From the NCBI GenBank assembly GCA_937888485.1, contig CALAQQ010000087.1:1-7158 (forward strand): a stretch of 7,158 nt of DNA. Direction: 5' to 3'. Source of the DNA: an uncultured Clostridia bacterium (lineage in GTDB: Bacteria; Bacillota; Clostridia; Oscillospirales; Acutalibacteraceae). The position numbers and the translations under genes are program-made. Within the stretch, counting starts at the first letter, position 1. Each line of letters starts with the position of its first letter. The notes under the pieces are model-generated. The model searched no databases, was not told where the DNA came from, and worked only from the letters and a program-made list of their open reading frames with translations. Below, in pieces: positions 5,666 through 7,158 of the stretch.

Positions 5666-6943
5666 TTATTTCTCAAATCTGATTGCCGCACTCTTGCCGT
5701 GAGCATGAAGACCTTCACGGTTTGCAAAGAGAACTATGTTGTCCTTAACCTTGCCGAGTGCTTCTTCTGTATAATAAATGTACTGTGATTTCTTTACATA
5801 GTCGTCAACCGAAAGGGGAGAACTGAATCTTGCCGTGCCCGATGTGGGGAGAGTGTGGTTTGTGCCTGCAAGGTAGTCGCCCAGAGCTTCGGGAGTGTTT
5901 TTGCCGAGGAAAATCGAACCTGCATTCTTGATTTTATCAAGAAGCGCAAACGGATCGTCAACGCAGACCTCAAGATGTTCGGGAGCGATTTCGTTTGCAA
6001 TTTCAACGCCCTGTTCAAGGTTGTTTGCGATGATGATTTTTCCGTTTGTGTCAATTGAGGTTCTTGCGATTTCTTCTCTGGGAAGAAGGGGAATCTGCTT
6101 TTCAAGTTCATCACGGACCGCATAAGCAAGCTCTTCGCTGTCAGTAACAAGAACAGCACTTGCGAGCTTATCGTGTTCAGCCTGTGAAAGGAGGTCAGCC
6201 GCAACAAAAGCGGGGTTGCAGGTGCCGTCTGCAAGAACAAGGATTTCGCTCGGACCTGCAATCATGTCGATATCAACAAGACCGTAGAGCATTCTCTTTG
6301 CGGTGGCAACAAAAACATTGCCGGGACCTACAACTTTGTCTGCCTTGGGTACGCTTTCTGTGCCGTATGCAAGAGCGGCAACAGCCTGAGCGCCGCCTGT
6401 TTTGATTATTGTATCAACTCCCGCAATCTTTGCTGCGCAAAGAATAGCCGAAGGAATGTTTCCGTTTTTATCGGGGGGAGTAACCATTATGATTTCACTG
6501 ACGCCTGCGATTTTCGCAGGAATTGCATTCATAAGAACGGTTGAAGGATAGCTTGCAGTGCCGCCGGGTACATAAATACCGACCTTTTCAATCGGAGTTA
6601 TTTTCTGCCCCGAAATTGTTCCGTCGCCGTTGTTGATTTCAAAACCCTTGCGAAGCTGTTTTTCGTGGAAATTCCATATATTCGCCTTCGCCATTTCAAG
6701 AGTTTCAATAAGTGCCTTATCTTCGTTTTCGTATGCGGCATCGATTTCTTCCTGAGTAACACGGAGATTTTTTATGTCCGCACCGTCAAATTTGAGGCTG
6801 TATTCTTTAAGAGCCTTGTCGCCGTTTTCTCTGACATTCTTTATGATGTCGGCAACAATAGCTTCAACGCCGCTTTCAAGCTTTATGTCACGGGTGAGAA
6901 TTTCGCTTTTTTCGGCATTGTCTATGTTAATAATCTTAATCAT
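5666..6943 (-). CDS. hisD: Histidinol dehydrogenase
   Basis: HisD (425 residues) catalyses the last two steps, the NAD-dependent four-electron oxidation of histidinol through histidinal to histidine. The zinc ligands are all visible: Gln254 and His257 (LLSQAEHD), Asp356 (LGDYLAG) and His415 (GLHAHGKS). The catalytic pair Glu322-His323 is in APEHLEV. Family segments YVPGGTASYPS (124-134), GGAQAVAALAYGT (183-195), GPGNVFVATAKR (206-217) and DMIAGPSEI (226-234) are intact. The start is set by AAAGGAG eight bases upstream and by overlap of its ATG with the hisG TGA as ATGA. This 4-base overlap suggests re-initiation by ribosomes finishing hisG. Confidence 0.98.
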   Translation of the reverse strand: MIKIINIDNAEKSEILTRDIKLESGVEAIVADIIKNVRENGDKALKEYSLKFDGADIKNLRVTQEEIDAAYENEDKALIETLEMAKANIWNFHEKQLRKGFEINNGDGTISGQKITPIEKVGIYVPGGTASYPSTVLMNAIPAKIAGVSEIIMVTPPDKNGNIPSAILCAAKIAGVDTIIKTGGAQAVAALAYGTESVPKADKVVGPGNVFVATAKRMLYGLVDIDMIAGPSEILVLADGTCNPAFVAADLLSQAEHDKLASAVLVTDSEELAYAVRDELEKQIPLLPREEIARTSIDTNGKIIIANNLEQGVEIANEIAPEHLEVCVDDPFALLDKIKNAGSIFLGKNTPEALGDYLAGTNHTLPTSGTARFSSPLSVDDYVKKSQYIYYTEEALGKVKDNIVLFANREGLHAHGKSAAIRFEK

Positions 6944-7158
6944 TTTGCCAACTCCTTTTTGAGCTTTTCCATAAGAGCATCGATATCGTTACCCTTGAAC
7001 TTGTAGGAGGATTTATTTGCAATGAATCTTGCGCTGATAGGCATAATCTGTTCGTAAACACGAAGATTGTTTTCTTTGAGAGTTTTACCGGATTCAACGA
7101 TATCAACGATAACATCGGAAAGACCGAGAATGGGAGCGATTTCAATTGAACCGTTAAG
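6940..7158 (-). CDS. hisG: ATP phosphoribosyltransferase, C-terminal 72 residues (5' end outside window)
   Basis: Reading in from the right edge, the frame gives LNGSIEIAPILGLSD, then DIVESGKTLKENNL, then ISARFIANKSSYK, ending in ELAK and TGA. The E-x-AP-x-LGLSD stretch, the PRPP-binding D-x-VESGKTLK loop (about residues 19-28 of the fragment) and the SAR-x-IAN segment are standard for HisG, which condenses ATP with PRPP in the first and feedback-controlled step. The protein ends soon after the SAR-x-IAN segment. It therefore lacks the roughly 80-residue regulatory domain of the long form. It is the short form, which normally needs the HisZ partner for activity and histidine inhibition; hisZ would be expected upstream or elsewhere. 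The stop overlaps the hisD start by four bases. Confidence 0.96.
   Translation of the reverse strand, partial: LNGSIEIAPILGLSDVIVDIVESGKTLKENNLRVYEQIMPISARFIANKSSYKFKGNDIDALMEKLKKELAK

Noticed and set aside
5794..6261. Minus-strand open frame of 155 codons inside hisD.
   Set aside because: It is an out-of-frame shadow of hisD, with no motif and no start signal.
6936..7145. Minus-strand open frame of 69 codons at the right end.
   Set aside because: It is in a different frame from hisG; the adjacent frame (7158-6940) gives clear HisG motifs.

Overview
The window carries a nearly complete histidine biosynthesis operon on the minus strand, one extra lyase gene at its end, and a separate riboswitch-controlled gene that starts at the left edge. 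The organism is most likely a Clostridia-class Firmicute, perhaps a gut or rumen Ruminococcaceae/Oscillospiraceae relative. This is inferred from the strong AGGAGG-type ribosome binding sites, an exact consensus sigma-A promoter, a ZTP (pfl-type) riboswitch, a short-form HisG and a fused HisIE. The species cannot be fixed from the sequence alone.

Reading the minus strand (right to left), the order is hisG (3' end only, 7158-6940), hisD (6943-5666), hisC (5656-4598), hisB (4596-4009), hisH (4009-3401), hisA (3391-2672), hisF (2670-1915), hisIE (1911-1276) and an N-acetylneuraminate lyase-like gene (1254-328). Junctions run from a 4-base overlap to a 21-base gap, and none contains a terminator. 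A strong intrinsic terminator (292-319) ends the unit. All catalytic residues checked in the his genes are present, so the pathway looks functional. HisG makes phosphoribosyl-ATP and HisIE hydrolyses it and opens its ring. HisA isomerises the product, and HisH-HisF converts it to imidazole-glycerol phosphate plus AICAR (ZMP). HisB and HisC then make histidinol phosphate, and HisD oxidises histidinol to histidine. HisZ and a histidinol-phosphate phosphatase are not in the window. HisB is the monofunctional dehydratase.

The left 230 bases form a second transcription unit, also on the minus strand. It has a perfect -35/-10 promoter (222-227 and 199-204, 17-base spacer), a ZTP riboswitch (97-187), an overlapping intrinsic terminator (63-100), an AAAGGAGG site (40-47) and the first ten codons of a gene. 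The start MEHKNWTGFK resembles pyruvate formate-lyase, the gene for which this riboswitch class was first named.

The most interesting point is the pairing of the two units. The his operon releases AICAR (ZMP), the precursor of ZTP. The next unit downstream is controlled by a ZTP sensor and probably encodes a formate-producing enzyme, and formate feeds the one-carbon step that consumes AICAR. The other oddity is the sialic-acid-lyase-like gene riding at the end of the his operon. I found no CRISPR array, tRNA, rRNA, insertion sequence or clearly new system.
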